Source: Ectobius pallidus (taxonomy: Eukaryota; Arthropoda; Insecta; Blattodea; Ectobiidae). From it: DNA of 64,000 nucleotides. The notes beneath the pieces are model-generated. The model saw only the letters and a list, made by a program, of their open reading frames with translations. It had not been told where the DNA came from and ran no database searches. The number at the start of each line of letters is the position of its first letter. The stretch's first letter is position 1. The DNA is taken from positions 221,100,484-221,164,483 of the forward strand of contig CAXKWD010000001.1 in NCBI GenBank assembly GCA_964059195.1, written 5' to 3'. Shown here piece by piece: positions 30,936-41,996 of this stretch. The position numbers and the translations under genes were made by a program.

Positions 30936-31554
30936 CACTGACAGGCAAAAAAAAAAAACCGATCACTTAAAGAAATTTGAAAAAATTAAGTTTAAATAAA
31001 AATTATGTAGTAGGCCTAGTGCTTGAAATAAAATTACTGCAATTGTATACGTTTTTAAGATTAAAATTTAATGAGACATTTCACACTTAATTCCCCATGT
31101 TGCCTCTTGCACCGTGGTGAATGGTGAGCCTAAGGTTGCAGGGGCATAACGGAGGCTGCATCCATCATAAATTAGAGCAACAGCTTTGGCAATGTCTTCA
31201 GGACTGAGAGGCATAATTTCAACTAAACTTACTGACAGAATCACTTCGATGCGAAGGGAGGCAGTTTCCGTTCAGTTTGGAAGGAAATGATGCAATGCAA
31301 CAACGAAACACCTAGCAATATGTACAACAAGTTAGTGCTTATAATCCTATTGGAATCACCCTATTGCGGTTTTTTTTTTTTTTTATAAAGTGAAGATATG
31401 AAGAAAGCAGATATGCTGTATCTATTGCTAATGATCCATTAAAAATAATAATTCATCCTCACCAACAACAATGTATAAACATCCAATCAAAATTATGTTT
31501 AATCTTAAAAGTACAACAAATTTTTCAGTGATCGGTTTTTTCTGCTGGTCAGTG
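30936..31554. mobile_element. Tc1-like element remnant with TA target
   Basis: The inverted ends CACTGACAGGCA and complement CACTGACCAGCAG both run into A-rich sequence and ACCGATCACT, with TA on each side (30934-30935, 31555-31556). On the minus strand about 31077-31214 reads MPLSPEDIAKAVALI, DGCSLRYAPATLGSPFTTV, the N-terminal helix-turn-helix of Tc1-type transposases. The rest of the transposase is gone. Confidence 0.75.
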
Positions 31555-31556
31555 TA

Positions 31557-32160
31557 TAAAACTGATGCACTGCCTCTTGCAAAACAAGTGCTTACCCTCT
31601 GAACCTGACAGCGAGACGAAAGGAATTTTCACTCGTAGTGAAAAGAGTCTTCTAGGATGATATCACCTGGTCGTTGGACCAAATAATTTGAAATGCTGTT
31701 TTTCATTAACTTACCAGTTTTTTTATACTATCACCATTTTGATATTATACTTGTACCCTGTGTGTATTTTTATACAACTAGTATGTTTAGATGACTTACA
31801 TCCTGATATCTTAAGTTGTGAACTTTTGAAGTGCCTGCTACTTGATAATATTTTCAACAACAAATATATATTGTGAACATTAACAAAGCAAACACGAGCC
31901 AATGTTCCACTAACAACTTTTCAAGTTGAAAAGAATTGCAGCTGAGTGAATTGCCTGTAACTTCCGATACCGGTAGGAAGATGCAATACAGTAGTTAAAG
32001 TTCTGACAAAGTATATAACTTTCTTGCTGACTTTCTGTATAGCTTACTAATATAAAATAGAACTAACTATATTTTTAAGCGTAAGAAAGGACTAATTTGA
32101 CTGTTGTTCCATCGTAATATTGATGTAACAATGATATTGTGCTTGTGTAGGAAATAGTTC
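31557..32160. other. unassigned sequence between makorin copy A and its old upstream region
   Basis: No homology or ORF is recognised. Because copy C has its upstream motif only about 60 bp from the start codon, this stretch is probably another insertion in copy A, in addition to the Tc1-like MITE. Confidence 0.35.
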
Positions 32161-32164
32161 TGTA

Positions 32165-32345
32165 CACTCGCCGGTGATTTTAATTAATTTCTTACTTGAG
32201 TAACCCACCCTGCTTTATAGATGTTCTACAAGCAGGTGACCAAAATTCACGGAAATCTTGTACCATTTAGTACCTATTTAAACAATACAGATGTTACAAT
32301 ATTTTGTTACAGAGGAATTTTTAAAACACCAGATCTAGCGGTATT
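32165..32345 (-). repeat. duplicated upstream region of the makorin-like copies
   Basis: CGCCGGTGATTTTAATTAAT, then GAGTAACC..CTGCTTTATAGATG, AAGCAGG, ATCTTGTACCATTTA and TTACAATATTTTGT occur in the same order at 37782-37905, just upstream of copy C. It may be the ancestral promoter/5' region copied with the gene. The match shows that duplication included flanking DNA. Confidence 0.65.
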
Positions 32346-32696
32346 GTTTTTAAAATGCCTACATTATGACTCAAAAGGATAATAGGGCTGTTCTTGGATT
32401 GGGCCTCCAAGTGGAGGTTTCTGGTACATACATTAATTTTGTTACGCTTAATTTCCGAGGGACATGTGGTAGGTCCATCTCCTCACTAGGCCTAACCACT
32501 TCAATCCCACACAGAACTGGTGCAAAAATACGTTGCACAAACTTTCTCGCATGTACGTGTTAAAGGCTAGCACAGAAAAAATTAAATTAAAGAGACAATT
32601 AAATTTTACATATTACATTTTCATAAAACTAACAATTATCTAGAACGGAAAGCATCAGGGTCGATCTTTATGTTCAATGCTTTTACCGTGAAATAA

Positions 32697-32780
32697 TAAT
32701 AACAATAATAATAATAATAATAATCAATGACAGTAAAACTGCTTATTATTAGTAGCCTACTACTACTACTACTACTACGG
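32697..32780. repeat. AAT and TAC microsatellites
   Basis: A run of AAT/AAC triplets (32697-32725), followed at 32757-32778 by TAC triplets. A related CAC/TAC run lies at 33245-33270. Confidence 0.9.
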
Positions 32781-33344
32781 GAAAATTCATATACAGTATA
32801 TAAGTCTCACCTTGGGATGAATCGGTCCCCAGACCCAACCTATCCTCACCGATGCAGTTTCTTTTATACCACGATCTAGCGAATTCTTCTGTCCTAGTAT
32901 TATGAAGAAACTCGTGATTGGACGTTGGAGGTGTGACGTCTTACCGCTAGACGAAAGGTGTCAGGCTGACAAACCTTGTGGGAGATATAATATACCACAT
33001 TTTCGAAACCTACAAACAGTGTATCGTACATTATTCGAAAATGTAAGGGCACTTCGCTCACTTAACTATGTGGTTAGTGTTATGCATTATTTAGCTATAT
33101 GTAGAGGTGGATACAAGACACTTGCGACAGTATACAAGGGCAGGGTCACTCTGCTTCGCTCAGAAACAAAATACATCACACAGTCCGTGCAAATGTGAAT
33201 ATCGAATGGGGGAGCTTAAGGGGCGACTTATATTTGAATTTTGCCACCACCACTACTACTACTACTTAGGTTATATTGCACGCTTTAACTGCATGTAGGT
33301 CATATCACGTGTTTAGTATGTTTGCGTGAACCATTAGTCTATAT
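32781..33344. other. unassigned intergenic sequence
   Basis: Short open frames exist here (for example 32902-33198, plus strand) but show no recognisable domains. 32820-32860 (GGTCCCCAGACCCAACC) has no tRNA-like boxes. Nothing else is seen. Confidence 0.3.
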
Positions 33345-34129
33345 CAGCGTTTCTTAACCTTTTTGAACCCGAGGACCTATAAAATGTCTAAAAAACTTTA
33401 CGGACCCCTAATTTTACATCCCATTTTTAAAAGTAGGCTATATGTAGGCTTATATTCTTAATATTTGGGGTATTAAATTATAGGGCGTTATAACGAAATA
33501 CATTTTTTTAATCCGATGGAAACACAGTTATTGAATTGGAATGAAACTATTGACAGTAAAATTATATTTTGAACAGACTTTAATATGTATTACCAATTTG
33601 ATAATATAATTAGGAATTATGTTATTACTCACATTTAATGAGACCGTTGAGCTTTTCGCCTCTTGCAGTTCCTGGATATTTGGCTCAATATTAGTCAAAT
33701 TTATTCGAAGATCAGCAGATAGCCTACATTAAGTCGGTTTCTGTATTATGTTTTTAGTTAAACGAGCGATGAAAATCCCTTCTCACAAAGATAGGTTGTT
33801 GAAAACTGCATGGCGCCTCTATTAACAAATTCCGACAAAGTCTTATTTTTTAGGGTTTTGAATGAAAGAGGGAACCACAGACGTCAGTGCATCAGGGGTT
33901 TGAAACTGTGGTTCGTATCTGCAAAAGTAAGGAAACTGAATACAGGAAATATGACCTGTATTTTCGAAGATTTTAAAAACTTTGACATCTAGTGTCCATT
34001 TTATGTGAAAAAATTTACTTCTTTACTTCCCACTTGCTTTATGATATTTTTAAATTTATTATGTCTGCGGACCCTCTGCACCGTGTTCGCGGACCACTAG
34101 AGGTCGTTCGCGGATGTTGAGAAACGCTG
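33345..34129 (-). mobile_element. deleted hAT (Charlie-like) transposon
   Basis: Ends CAGCGTTTCTTAACC and complement CAGCGTTTCTCAACATCC, with 8-bp flanks GTCTATAT (33337-33344) and GTCTATTT (34130-34137). Between them the minus strand at about 33820-33640 reads, with frame breaks, TTYLCEKGFSSLV, YRNRLNV and a short tail. This is the C-terminal dimerisation end of hAT transposases. The remainder of the transposase is deleted. Confidence 0.8.
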
Positions 34130-35116
34130 GTCTATTTAAACAACTCATTCGCGTCATGTTTCTATTATTTAGTGATGTCTTCTTATGTGATATTCAGTTT
34201 AAATGATTATAATATCCAGTGACATAGCGGCGATGAGTTATGGAAAAATAAGCAAGTCCTACAAACCCGGCGTTTGCTTTTGCGAACGAGAAAACCATGA
34301 AAAACCCAAGTCAATTTGGGCGGCCACAAGGTTTGATTTGAACTCAGGACCTCTTTCCTGTTAGCCTATACCACCTCGCTGTAATTGGTTTTGGTGTGTT
34401 CATTGCGACTGAGCTAAACTGATTGCATTTCACAACAATAAGTACATTAGGCCTATAGTTTTCTTGTTACTAGGGGCAACAAAATGTCATTCATATTTTA
34501 ATTTACATTTATGTTCTGAAATTCGCATTTAAGCTGTCCTTATTTCGTTTTTATCTTGATATCTATTAAATGTACAAAGAAATGTGTTAAACAAAAAATG
34601 TTCATTTTAAATTTTTCTACAACTTTACTATGGTAGGTTTTCGTGTATCGCCAACTGTAATGGATATAATCTAGAAAAATTGAAAATGGATACGAGTAAA
34701 GTACCCCTTAAGTAATTTTTGCAGAAATACGGATATAACCATTTTATTAGTCATAGATAAGAGTTCTCAATTTTAAATTTTTATTAAAATCGTTAGAGCC
34801 ATTTTTTCAAGAAACAAATTCTTTTTAAAAGTATTCATGAAAAGTCCCCTTAATATTTCAGTTGTAAAACTAAATTTCTGGGCGGTTCGACAAAATTTCG
34901 AAATAGTCCTTAATTCAAAAAATGAAGTAAATACAATGAACCATTTACCCGCTGTGCTTGTCCACGGACAGACGTCATTCCAAAAATATTTTTTTCGGTT
35001 CCTAGGCTTCATGAAACATTCTCTCCCGGTGTTACCTCGACTTCGATTTTTTGTCACGATCACAATACTTAATCTACACTACGTATATGGGAGAAAGTAA
35101 AAGGACGAGAGCTTAC
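34130..35116. other. intergenic with one tRNA-like relic
   Basis: At 34318-34385, minus strand, an A-box-like AGGTGGTATAGGCTAAC and B-box-like GAGTTCAAATC suggest a SINE head. The frame 34773-35063 (minus) has no recognisable domain. Otherwise nothing is seen. Confidence 0.4.
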
Positions 35117-35488
35117 CTAGTGGTGTCTGTATAGACACTGGTCGCCGCGGCGACAGGACCCTTCTAGGAAGAAAGAGCACTGGATACGTGACAACCTCTC
35201 CTTCTCACATTCGAACATTTTCCTTTTTAAAGGTCCGTTCTTGAAGAATTCGGTACTTCTGATTATCAGACCGAACTTGTTGCCACAAACCAGGCATTTT
35301 TTAGACCTGCAGATCGCAAACTTAATGCAAGAAATGCAGTACACTTCCTTGCAGGCTTCAATAAGCAGAAACTTACGCTCAGCTAAAGGTTTTTCTTTTA
35401 CAGTATCATTACAAATAATACACGTGAGTTCTTCTTCTACCACAACAGTGGGAATGTTTATACCAGAAAAGTCTAAATGGTTATTCAT
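35117..35488 (-). CDS. makorin-like RING-CCCH zinc-finger protein, copy B (open)
   Basis: Intact intronless frame of 123 aa from the Met at 35488; an in-frame Met at 35500 is also possible, but MNNHLDFS is the start shared with copy D. Order of domains: a RING-like finger (CIIC, ACKEVYCISC, CLVC, residues about 21-65), then a linker, then a CCCH finger C-x7-C-x5-C-x3-H (CSFFLEGSC..RRGDQCLYRH) at the very end. Makorins have this same order in their C-terminal half (E3 ubiquitin ligases binding RNA), and the spacing fits, but the N-terminal CCCH fingers are absent. The RING histidine position (C-x-H-x2-C in makorin) is Glu here (C-x-E-x2-C), so ligase activity is doubtful. Lack of introns in a tandem family suggests an original retrocopy. 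Functional or recently dead cannot be decided from sequence. Confidence 0.65.
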   Translation of the reverse strand: MNNHLDFSGINIPTVVVEEELTCIICNDTVKEKPLAERKFLLIEACKEVYCISCIKFAICRSKKCLVCGNKFGLIIRSTEFFKNGPLKRKMFECEKERLSRIQCSFFLEGSCRRGDQCLYRHH

Positions 35489-35786
35489 AATTGCAAACAC
35501 AAATCACTTATGTTTTACAACAAGAAATGAAGCATGTTCTGCTAAGACTCTTCTTTATGCTTAAAACTAGTCATCCAGTGTAAAAATATTGAGCTTATTT
35601 ATATAACATTCTCTTCCCGGAGGAAAATGATTTATTTGATAACTAAAGAGCTTTATGATGTGTTATTAATTGTTACGCAATACCATCACCACATTATATT
35701 ATTGGACTGCATTAAAATCCTTGTCTATTAAATGTCACTACATAAAATAGCGAGGATGATTAATCGGAAATAATTTATCCAATTCG

Positions 35787-36277
35787 TCATCCACACTTAC
35801 GCTGTTGACATGCGCTTACCATATGCGCGATTCTGCTGAAATGTGATTTCTTTGGTTGACAACACTGCAGAAAGACTGGCGGAGTAGCTATGTTTTGTTC
35901 CCCCCAACCCTCAATTCCCCTTAAATCCAGCGCCCAAGATATGGTGCGTGGGTAGTAATGTCTGTAAAGACATTGGTCGCCGCGGCGACAAAGCCCCTCG
36001 AGGAAGAAAGAGCACTGAATGGACGACAATCTCTCCCTCTCACAGTCAACAATTTTGCTTTTTAAAGGTCCATTTTTAAAAAATTCTGCACTTCTGACCA
36101 ACAGACCAAACTTATTAAAGCAAACGGGGCAGAATTTTGAGTGGCACGTCGCGATTTTTATGCATGATATGCAGTAGACTTCTTCACATGCCTCTACTAG
36201 TGCAAATTTTCGTTCCGCTAAGGGTTTTTATTTGACGATGTCATTACAAATAATGCAAATAAGTTCATCCATTAATT
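35787..36277 (-). pseudogene. makorin-like copy C, 3' part (broken by a solo LTR)
   Basis: Reads MDELICIICNDIVK, then an in-frame TAA where B and D have Glu or Gln, then KPLAERKFALVEACEEVYC, CPVCFNKFGLLVRS and the CCCH finger CSFFLEGLCRRGDQCLYRH. The homology ends near 35955 and the frame runs on to 35787 with unrelated sequence. The LTR at 36278-37543 separates it from its 5' part. The same Glu replaces the RING histidine. Confidence 0.7.
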
Positions 36278-37543
36278 ACTGTATAGCGTGCATTAGCAGT
36301 GGACTGTATAAGAATTAATTGAGTTTGACAAGATTGAATACACGCCATACATTCCGATTGTAGTGAATTTATTAATTATATCAATAATAGAATCATTTTT
36401 ATCTAAGAATTAAAAACAATTTCCATGATATTTGATGCGATTATCACATTAGGTGTTTTCCTGTGAAATCTTGAAGTGATAGATGTTACGTGCATTCACA
36501 GCCGAACTGAAACTTCTTGAATATCACAGTCACTCGCTGGATGATGTCTTGAACTTATTCCGCCCAAAGAACGTAGACTTCAGGTTAAAAAATATATTGA
36601 TTAATGATATTTCCGGAAGACCACTTGGCAATGAATGCCAAGAACAAACATGATGATAGGATATGCATGCAGCAAGTCTATGTTGCATTAATAATATTCA
36701 GAATAAAAATCTCTGCGAATTTCATGCACAAATTATAACGCAATTAGTATCACTGATTTAAATTGCGTAGTACGATAAGTACAGCTATGATGCAACAAAG
36801 TTTAAATTAATGTTACAAGCTGTAAATCAAATATTAGGCTTTAAGCACTCACTCTGAAGATGAAGATTCCTTAAGTAGTTAAATCTCACATCAAATCAGT
36901 CCTGATGTCGAAATTAGGCAATAATCATGCCTTGTAGAAATTCCTGGTAGAAACATTATAATTCAGCTATTCTGAGCCGAATGAAACGTAGATAACTGCT
37001 TCTTTGCAATTAAAACAATGATAAAATAATCCTTAAATCGCAGGAACGAACTATAAGGATGTATGAAGATAAACACCACTGTTGGTTAAATTCAGAATAG
37101 ACTTTAATCTCTTAAGAGGATTATGTAATGGCGACGTAGAAGAAGGAATGAAATTAACAATGAGGCAAGAAGGATTTCTATTGGCCGAGAACAAAATAAT
37201 TAATCATAATAGAAATTTGATATGAAGAAATGCACATAAAAGAAAATACCTTCTTGAAAATAAGAAATAAGAAATAAAATATGAATTTAATATTTAGTTA
37301 TTTTCTAATCATTATAACGTAAAAAATAATAAAGTACATAAAATGAGTTCAGTATAAGATCATAAATTAAATTAGAACACACTGAAAACATTTGATGAGA
37401 AACAAAGGAAGGCAGAAGGTGACAATAAAACAAAAGCAAAGCCAACTAGGAATGGAAATTTGAAATCATGACCAGCTTGAAATCGTAGAAGAAGATAATT
37501 GTATAAAGGATACATCAAAGTAAAGATTCAACATAACTGAACA
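36278..37543 (-). mobile_element. solo LTR (BEL/Pao-type), in makorin-like copy C
   Basis: 1,266 bp bounded by TGTATAGCG and ..CTGAACA on the plus strand (minus: TGTTCAG...CTATACA), that is TG..CA ends. ATTAC is duplicated at 36273-36277 and 37544-37548. The segment 37135-37543 is closely alike to 41590-41996, and the TGTTCAGTTATGTTGA terminus also starts the LTR at 46163. A solo LTR marks insertion of a complete element followed by LTR-LTR recombination. BEL/Pao origin is inferred from 5-bp duplications and from the neighbouring elements. Confidence 0.75.
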
Positions 37544-37712
37544 ATTACAATGTACAATTTTTAAACACTTGTAGCTCTACTTACGTCACAATTTTCAGAC
37601 TAGTTTCGGGGAAGACTTTCATCCCCATCATCGGCAGTTGGTAGACTCTTGGTAGTTCTTCGTTCTCAGCACTATGAACGTTTATGGTCGAAAAATCAAT
37701 ATTTTTATTCAT
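37544..37712 (-). pseudogene. makorin-like copy C, 5' part
   Basis: Starts MNKNIDFSTINVH at 37712, aligned to the start of copies B and D, but changes after about 15 codons. 37600-37660 has foreign sequence GATGGGGATGAAAGTC..CCCCGAAACTAG, reminiscent of the hairpin ends of Penelope-like repeats. The upstream region (37782-37905) is shared with copy A. Confidence 0.5.
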
Positions 37713-38139
37713 TACTAATACACAAAGAACAAACAAACTAACACAAATCTTTAAATATTTAAAACAACCTTCACACCACCGGTGATTTTAATTAATTTCC
37801 TCCTTGAGTAACCGACACTGCTTTATAGATGATCGCCAAGCAGGAGAGCAAAAATCATGGACATCTTGTACCATTTAAACAATTTAAAAGTTACAATATT
37901 TTGTACCAAGTAAGTTTTAAATGTACGGACCTGGTAGCTGAGCAAGTGGACTGTAACAGTAATCCATTGCAAGAATAATGCCAGTACATATTCTCAAAGT
38001 TAAAAATGATTTAATTGTAAACTAACTCGCTCTTTACAAGATATGATAGAGTTGGACATGAATTGATATATTCAAAATTGCTCAGCCCTTGAATTGATAG
38101 ACAATGATAATGCTTATTGTCTGAAATTATAATGTAGGT

Positions 38140-38439
38140 TATGCTTCTCTCCCTCTCACAGTCAAACATTTTGCTTTTTAAAGGTCCATTTTTAAAAAAT
38201 TCTGCACTCCTGACCAACAGACCGAACTTGTTGCCTCAAACAAGACAGTATTTAGATCGGCTGGTCGCAAATTTTATGCAAGAAATACAGTACACTTCCT
38301 CATAGTTTTCAACGAGGGAAAACTTACGTTCCGCTAATGGTTTTTGTTTTACACTGTCATTGCATATAATGCACATAAGTTCTTCTTTTATTACAACACC
38401 ATGAATGTTTATAGCAGAAAAATCTAAATGGTTATTCAT
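38140..38439 (-). pseudogene. makorin-like copy D, stop at a RING cysteine and truncated
   Basis: MNNHLDFSAINIHGVV, LMCIICNDSVKQKPLAERK and YEEVYCISCIK follow copy B closely. In the last RING pair (CLVC in B) the second Cys codon is TGA. The frame then continues GNKFGLLVRSAEFF..MFDCERER and ends before the CCCH finger, near 38140, in unrelated sequence. One nonsense change plus the lost C-terminus show that this copy is dead. Confidence 0.7.
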
Positions 38440-38526
38440 AACTAAAAGAAGCGCACACAAACTTCAAAACACAAATCACTTTGAAATCCTTAATACACAC
38501 AACATGAATTCAAAATGATGACTGAC

Positions 38527-38895
38527 TTAATTCCTCTTGTTCCCTTTGGAACATAGGGCATCCATGAAGCGTTTCCATTGCGGTCTTCGAGCTGACAGTG
38601 CCTTAACCTCCTTACATGTCTTTCCTGCTTCGAGTGCTTCCATCTCTACCGTCTTCCTCCATGTTTTCCTGGGACGGCCTCTCCTCCGTGCCCCTTGTGG
38701 ATTCCATTCTAATGCTGTCCGTTCTATAGAGCCTACTGTCTTTCTAAGAGTGTGGCCAATCCACCTCCATTTTCTCCTCTTTATTTCCACTGCAATTGTT
38801 GTCTGACTTGTTGTTTTCCACAACTCTTCATTGGATATAGTTTCCGGCCATCTAATATTTATGATGCGTCGCAGGCATGGTAATATTAAATGTGA
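38527..38895 (-). pseudogene. LINE reverse transcriptase C-terminal fragment
   Basis: Open frame with LRRIINIRWPETISNEELWK, RRKWRWIGHTLRK, ERTALEWNPQGARRRGRPR and KTWRKTVEMEALEAGKTCKE, the very typical C-terminal end of a group of animal non-LTR retrotransposon polymerases. It ends naturally at the stop near 38527. The catalytic reverse transcriptase domain is not present, so this is a 5'-truncated LINE copy. Confidence 0.8.
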
Positions 38896-38919
38896 AATAT
38901 TATACAGGAAAGCTGGCAA

Positions 38920-40130
38920 GAAAGTATAAGTTTGTTAAGTAAAAGATGGAGCCAAACAGAATTCACAGAACAGGCTATTGAAAAATCATGAGCACTAAGC
39001 AAAGCCACACGAGACAGTAATGCTCACTGTATTGTTCGTAAAAGCAGCTCTATTCAGTTAGAGTATGGAAGAATACTTACTTGCTTCTTACTTCTTGTTA
39101 CGTGCTACCATAGTTTTCTCCGTTGACACGATGTCTCCTGTAAAGGTGTTCCGCCGCTTTCCAGTGATTATTATTATTAAATGTAGTGTCTGTTGTGATG
39201 CGCAATCTAGGAGTTTTGGGGATTTCTGCTTTGCATTCTGTTAGTGTATGTTGTAGTGTTTCTGTATGGAAGAATAGAGGATACAGAGATGGCAGTAGTA
39301 TTCCTGTCGGTTTGCAATATGTCCACGAAAGTGCCGATTAATCTCTTGATTTCAGCATTCTTCCTTCGTGCTTCCATTAATAATTGCAAGGTGGTTAGCA
39401 TTTTCACAAGAAGAAGAATAGATTTGAAGTGACATTCGTCACTGGCCTGTGTGTTTTGAACAGGATCAAACTTACTTGGGATATACTCTAGCAGTCCAAT
39501 ACTTTCAATATCCCTGTACGGGCAACAGAGCTCTGGCAGACTGTAGCAAATATCCGTAGGGTGATTACACACTTCTTACGAAACGAAGACTTAACCTGGA
39601 AGACAGATTAATTACAGTTGCCCAATACATTTTTAAAAATTTGATAGAGATGGCACATAACATTTTATTACCACAATTGACAATACATAATTCATAATCA
39701 AATTATGCAGAACCGGATCACTTGGTCGAGATGAATGCTATTTAGAAGCACTATTAAATATGAATGTCACAGTTCTTGAAACAATAATTCCCTTAATTAT
39801 TAAGGGTAATGTAGTATCCTCGAGATGGCTAATTCAAAGTTAGTAACCACACGAAAACTTTATAAATGAGTTTATGTCTGAGTGATTCTCAGATCATGTT
39901 GAATAATAAAGAGACATACCTTTGTCTTGAGATATTATAATTACCAATCCTGAATGTTAAAGCTTCTGGTTTGGAGATCCTTGCGACGTCAAAAACCAGA
40001 TGAGAAGATTCATTGAACCACAAGACGTACGTTGGAAATATTGAGACTATTTTCAGTCACCAAAATATCAAGCATTTAAAGCTTAAACTTGTCTTGAAGA
40101 GTTGCCTTCTTTATAAATTGATAGTTGAAG
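38920..40130. other. LINE-like debris and unassigned sequence
   Basis: A minus-strand frame at 39207-39572 (YSLPELCCPYRDIESIG, ILLLVKMLTTLQLLMEARR) looks like part of a decayed retrotransposon protein but cannot be assigned firmly. No other features are seen in 39600-40130. Confidence 0.3.
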
Positions 40131-40149
40131 CCATCAAACTTGGTCGATG

Positions 40150-40365
40150 GATGAATAGGCATTTGCAAGCCTAGAACTCATTTCCTTATGAGTATTTAAT
40201 GATAAACAATTCCAATAGAATTGTAGAATGTAGAAGACATTTTTAAGAAGAATGAAGATAGGCATTTGCTAGCCTAGAACTCATGTCTTTATGAGTATTT
40301 AATGATTGACAATTCCAACAGAATTGTAGAACGTGGAAGATAATTTAAGAGTAGTAAAGAAGAAG
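40150..40365. repeat. two-copy tandem duplication of about 108 bp
   Basis: 40155-40255 and 40258-40365 both contain AATAGGCATTTGC-like start, AGCCTAGAACTCAT, TTATGAGTATTTAATGAT and CAATTCCAA.AGAATTGTAG. About 90% alike by eye. Confidence 0.85.
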
Positions 40366-40859
40366 CCTTAATGGCTGTTAAAACAATGATAAAAGATTAT
40401 TCAGTCTCTGATTGGACGAAATTACAATTAGCATAGTTAGAAAGTACAATAGGAATAAACAAATTAAATGATATTCAATTGTTTTATAAATAACACATAA
40501 TAAGAACCAAAGCCTAAAATTGAATTGAATGCATGACCTTCTAAGACATAATACATAACGGAACAATCCCCGATGAGGACGACTGTCGTTTAGAAGAAGA
40601 AAATCATTTATTATAAACATAAATGAAGCTGCTTGCCTCTACGCAAGTTGCCATTAAGACACAGCTTAACAATTCCATCTGACAAGACAATTATTAAGTA
40701 CATGGCGTACATAAATATATACAGTTTTACATTATTCTTCTAAGCAGAAGCTCACTTTTACTTTTTGGAGTAAATATGGTGATTCAAGATTGATATTGAA
40801 TCAACAATTACGCTTTCAGTAAGGTGTTTTGTTTCTTCTTTGGTTATCCCTAGTTTTTA

Positions 40860-41300
40860 CAGTTGTTGTGCAACAGAGCGATAGATCGTACCTCTGGAAC
40901 CAAACAAAAGACCATGCACTGAAAAATGACAGCCACCAAATCTTAAGTGGTATTTTTCTTTAAGAAATGGAACGCAGCTCTCTTAGATGCTCTTTTTTTC
41001 CATATCAACATTTTCGGCTTGATCATCGTCGTTAGATTCATAACGAATAGTTGGATCTAGGATATAAGCTGTTTTAGCCCCTTTTTTTAATGCTATAGTA
41101 TATATGAAGCGATTGGATCCTAATCCATCTACAGCATGCACTTCCTCAAAGCATTCATATGCTTTATTTGTCAGGAGGCTGGACAATGAGTGTTTTACCC
41201 GATGATGTCTCTTATTAACAATCAGTGAATTAAATGGACATGATCAGAGTATGTGACTCGGTGTATCTGACTCCTTTGCACACCTTCTGCAAATAATGTT
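40860..41300 (-). pseudogene. LINE C-terminal fragment with zinc motif and endonuclease-like tail (R2-like)
   Basis: On the minus strand, from about 41300: NIICRRCAKESDTPSHIL..C (a CCHC motif), NKRHHRVKHSLSSLLTNKAY, GLGSNRFIYTIALKKG and AYILDPTIRYESNDDDQ. A CCHC motif followed by this segment is the arrangement of LINEs with a C-terminal restriction-like endonuclease, such as R2. A stop near 40983 and frame changes show decay. Confidence 0.5.
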
Positions 41301-41589
41301 CCTTATACCTTTAATTTATAATTATGTAGCAACCTAAGAAATAAGTACAGAACATAAGTAAAGAAAGTACTTTTCTTCAAATCAATGTGAAACAAGTCAT
41401 TTAAACCTTTCGTAATAACTTGTCTTCTATCAAATGTTCTTCTTGCAGGCCTATGGAGTTCACTCCATACCTTGTAGATTCAAAGATTAGCAGAATTAAG
41501 TCAATTCTTGAGGATAAGTCGGAATTAAGAATAATTCCATAGGATAAAACAAACTTTGTTCCAATGGAACGGATTGATCAAGGAAAAGA

Positions 41590-41996
41590 ATACGTTACAA
41601 GAAAGAATGAATATAACAATGAGGAAGAAGGATTTCTATTGGCCGAGAATAACAAAGAATTAATCATAATAGAAACTTAATATGTAGAAATGACCATAAA
41701 AGAAAATACCTTCTTGAATATAAGAAATGATAAATTAAATATGATTTTAATATTTAGTTATTAACTAATGATTATAAAATTAAAATAATAAAGTAAATAA
41801 GTGAGTCCAGTAGAAGATAATAAATTAGGAACACACTGAAGACATTTGATAAAAACAAAAGAACGCAGAAGGTGACAATAAAACAAAAGCAAAGCCAACC
41901 AGGAATAGAAAATTGAAATCATGGCCAGCTTGAAACGTAAAAGAAATCATTATATAGAGGTGACATCAAAATATAAAGTTTCAACATAACTGAACA
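41590..41996 (-). mobile_element. LTR fragment, same family as 36278-37543
   Basis: Matches 37135-37543 with many landmarks in order (GGATTTCTATTGGCCGAGAA, GAAAATACCTTCTTGAA, AGGTGACAATAAAACAAAAG, AACATAACTGAACA). It abuts the BEL RNase H remnant at 41997, so here too the LTR inserted into, or truncated, a BEL element. The other boundary is not clear. Confidence 0.65.
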
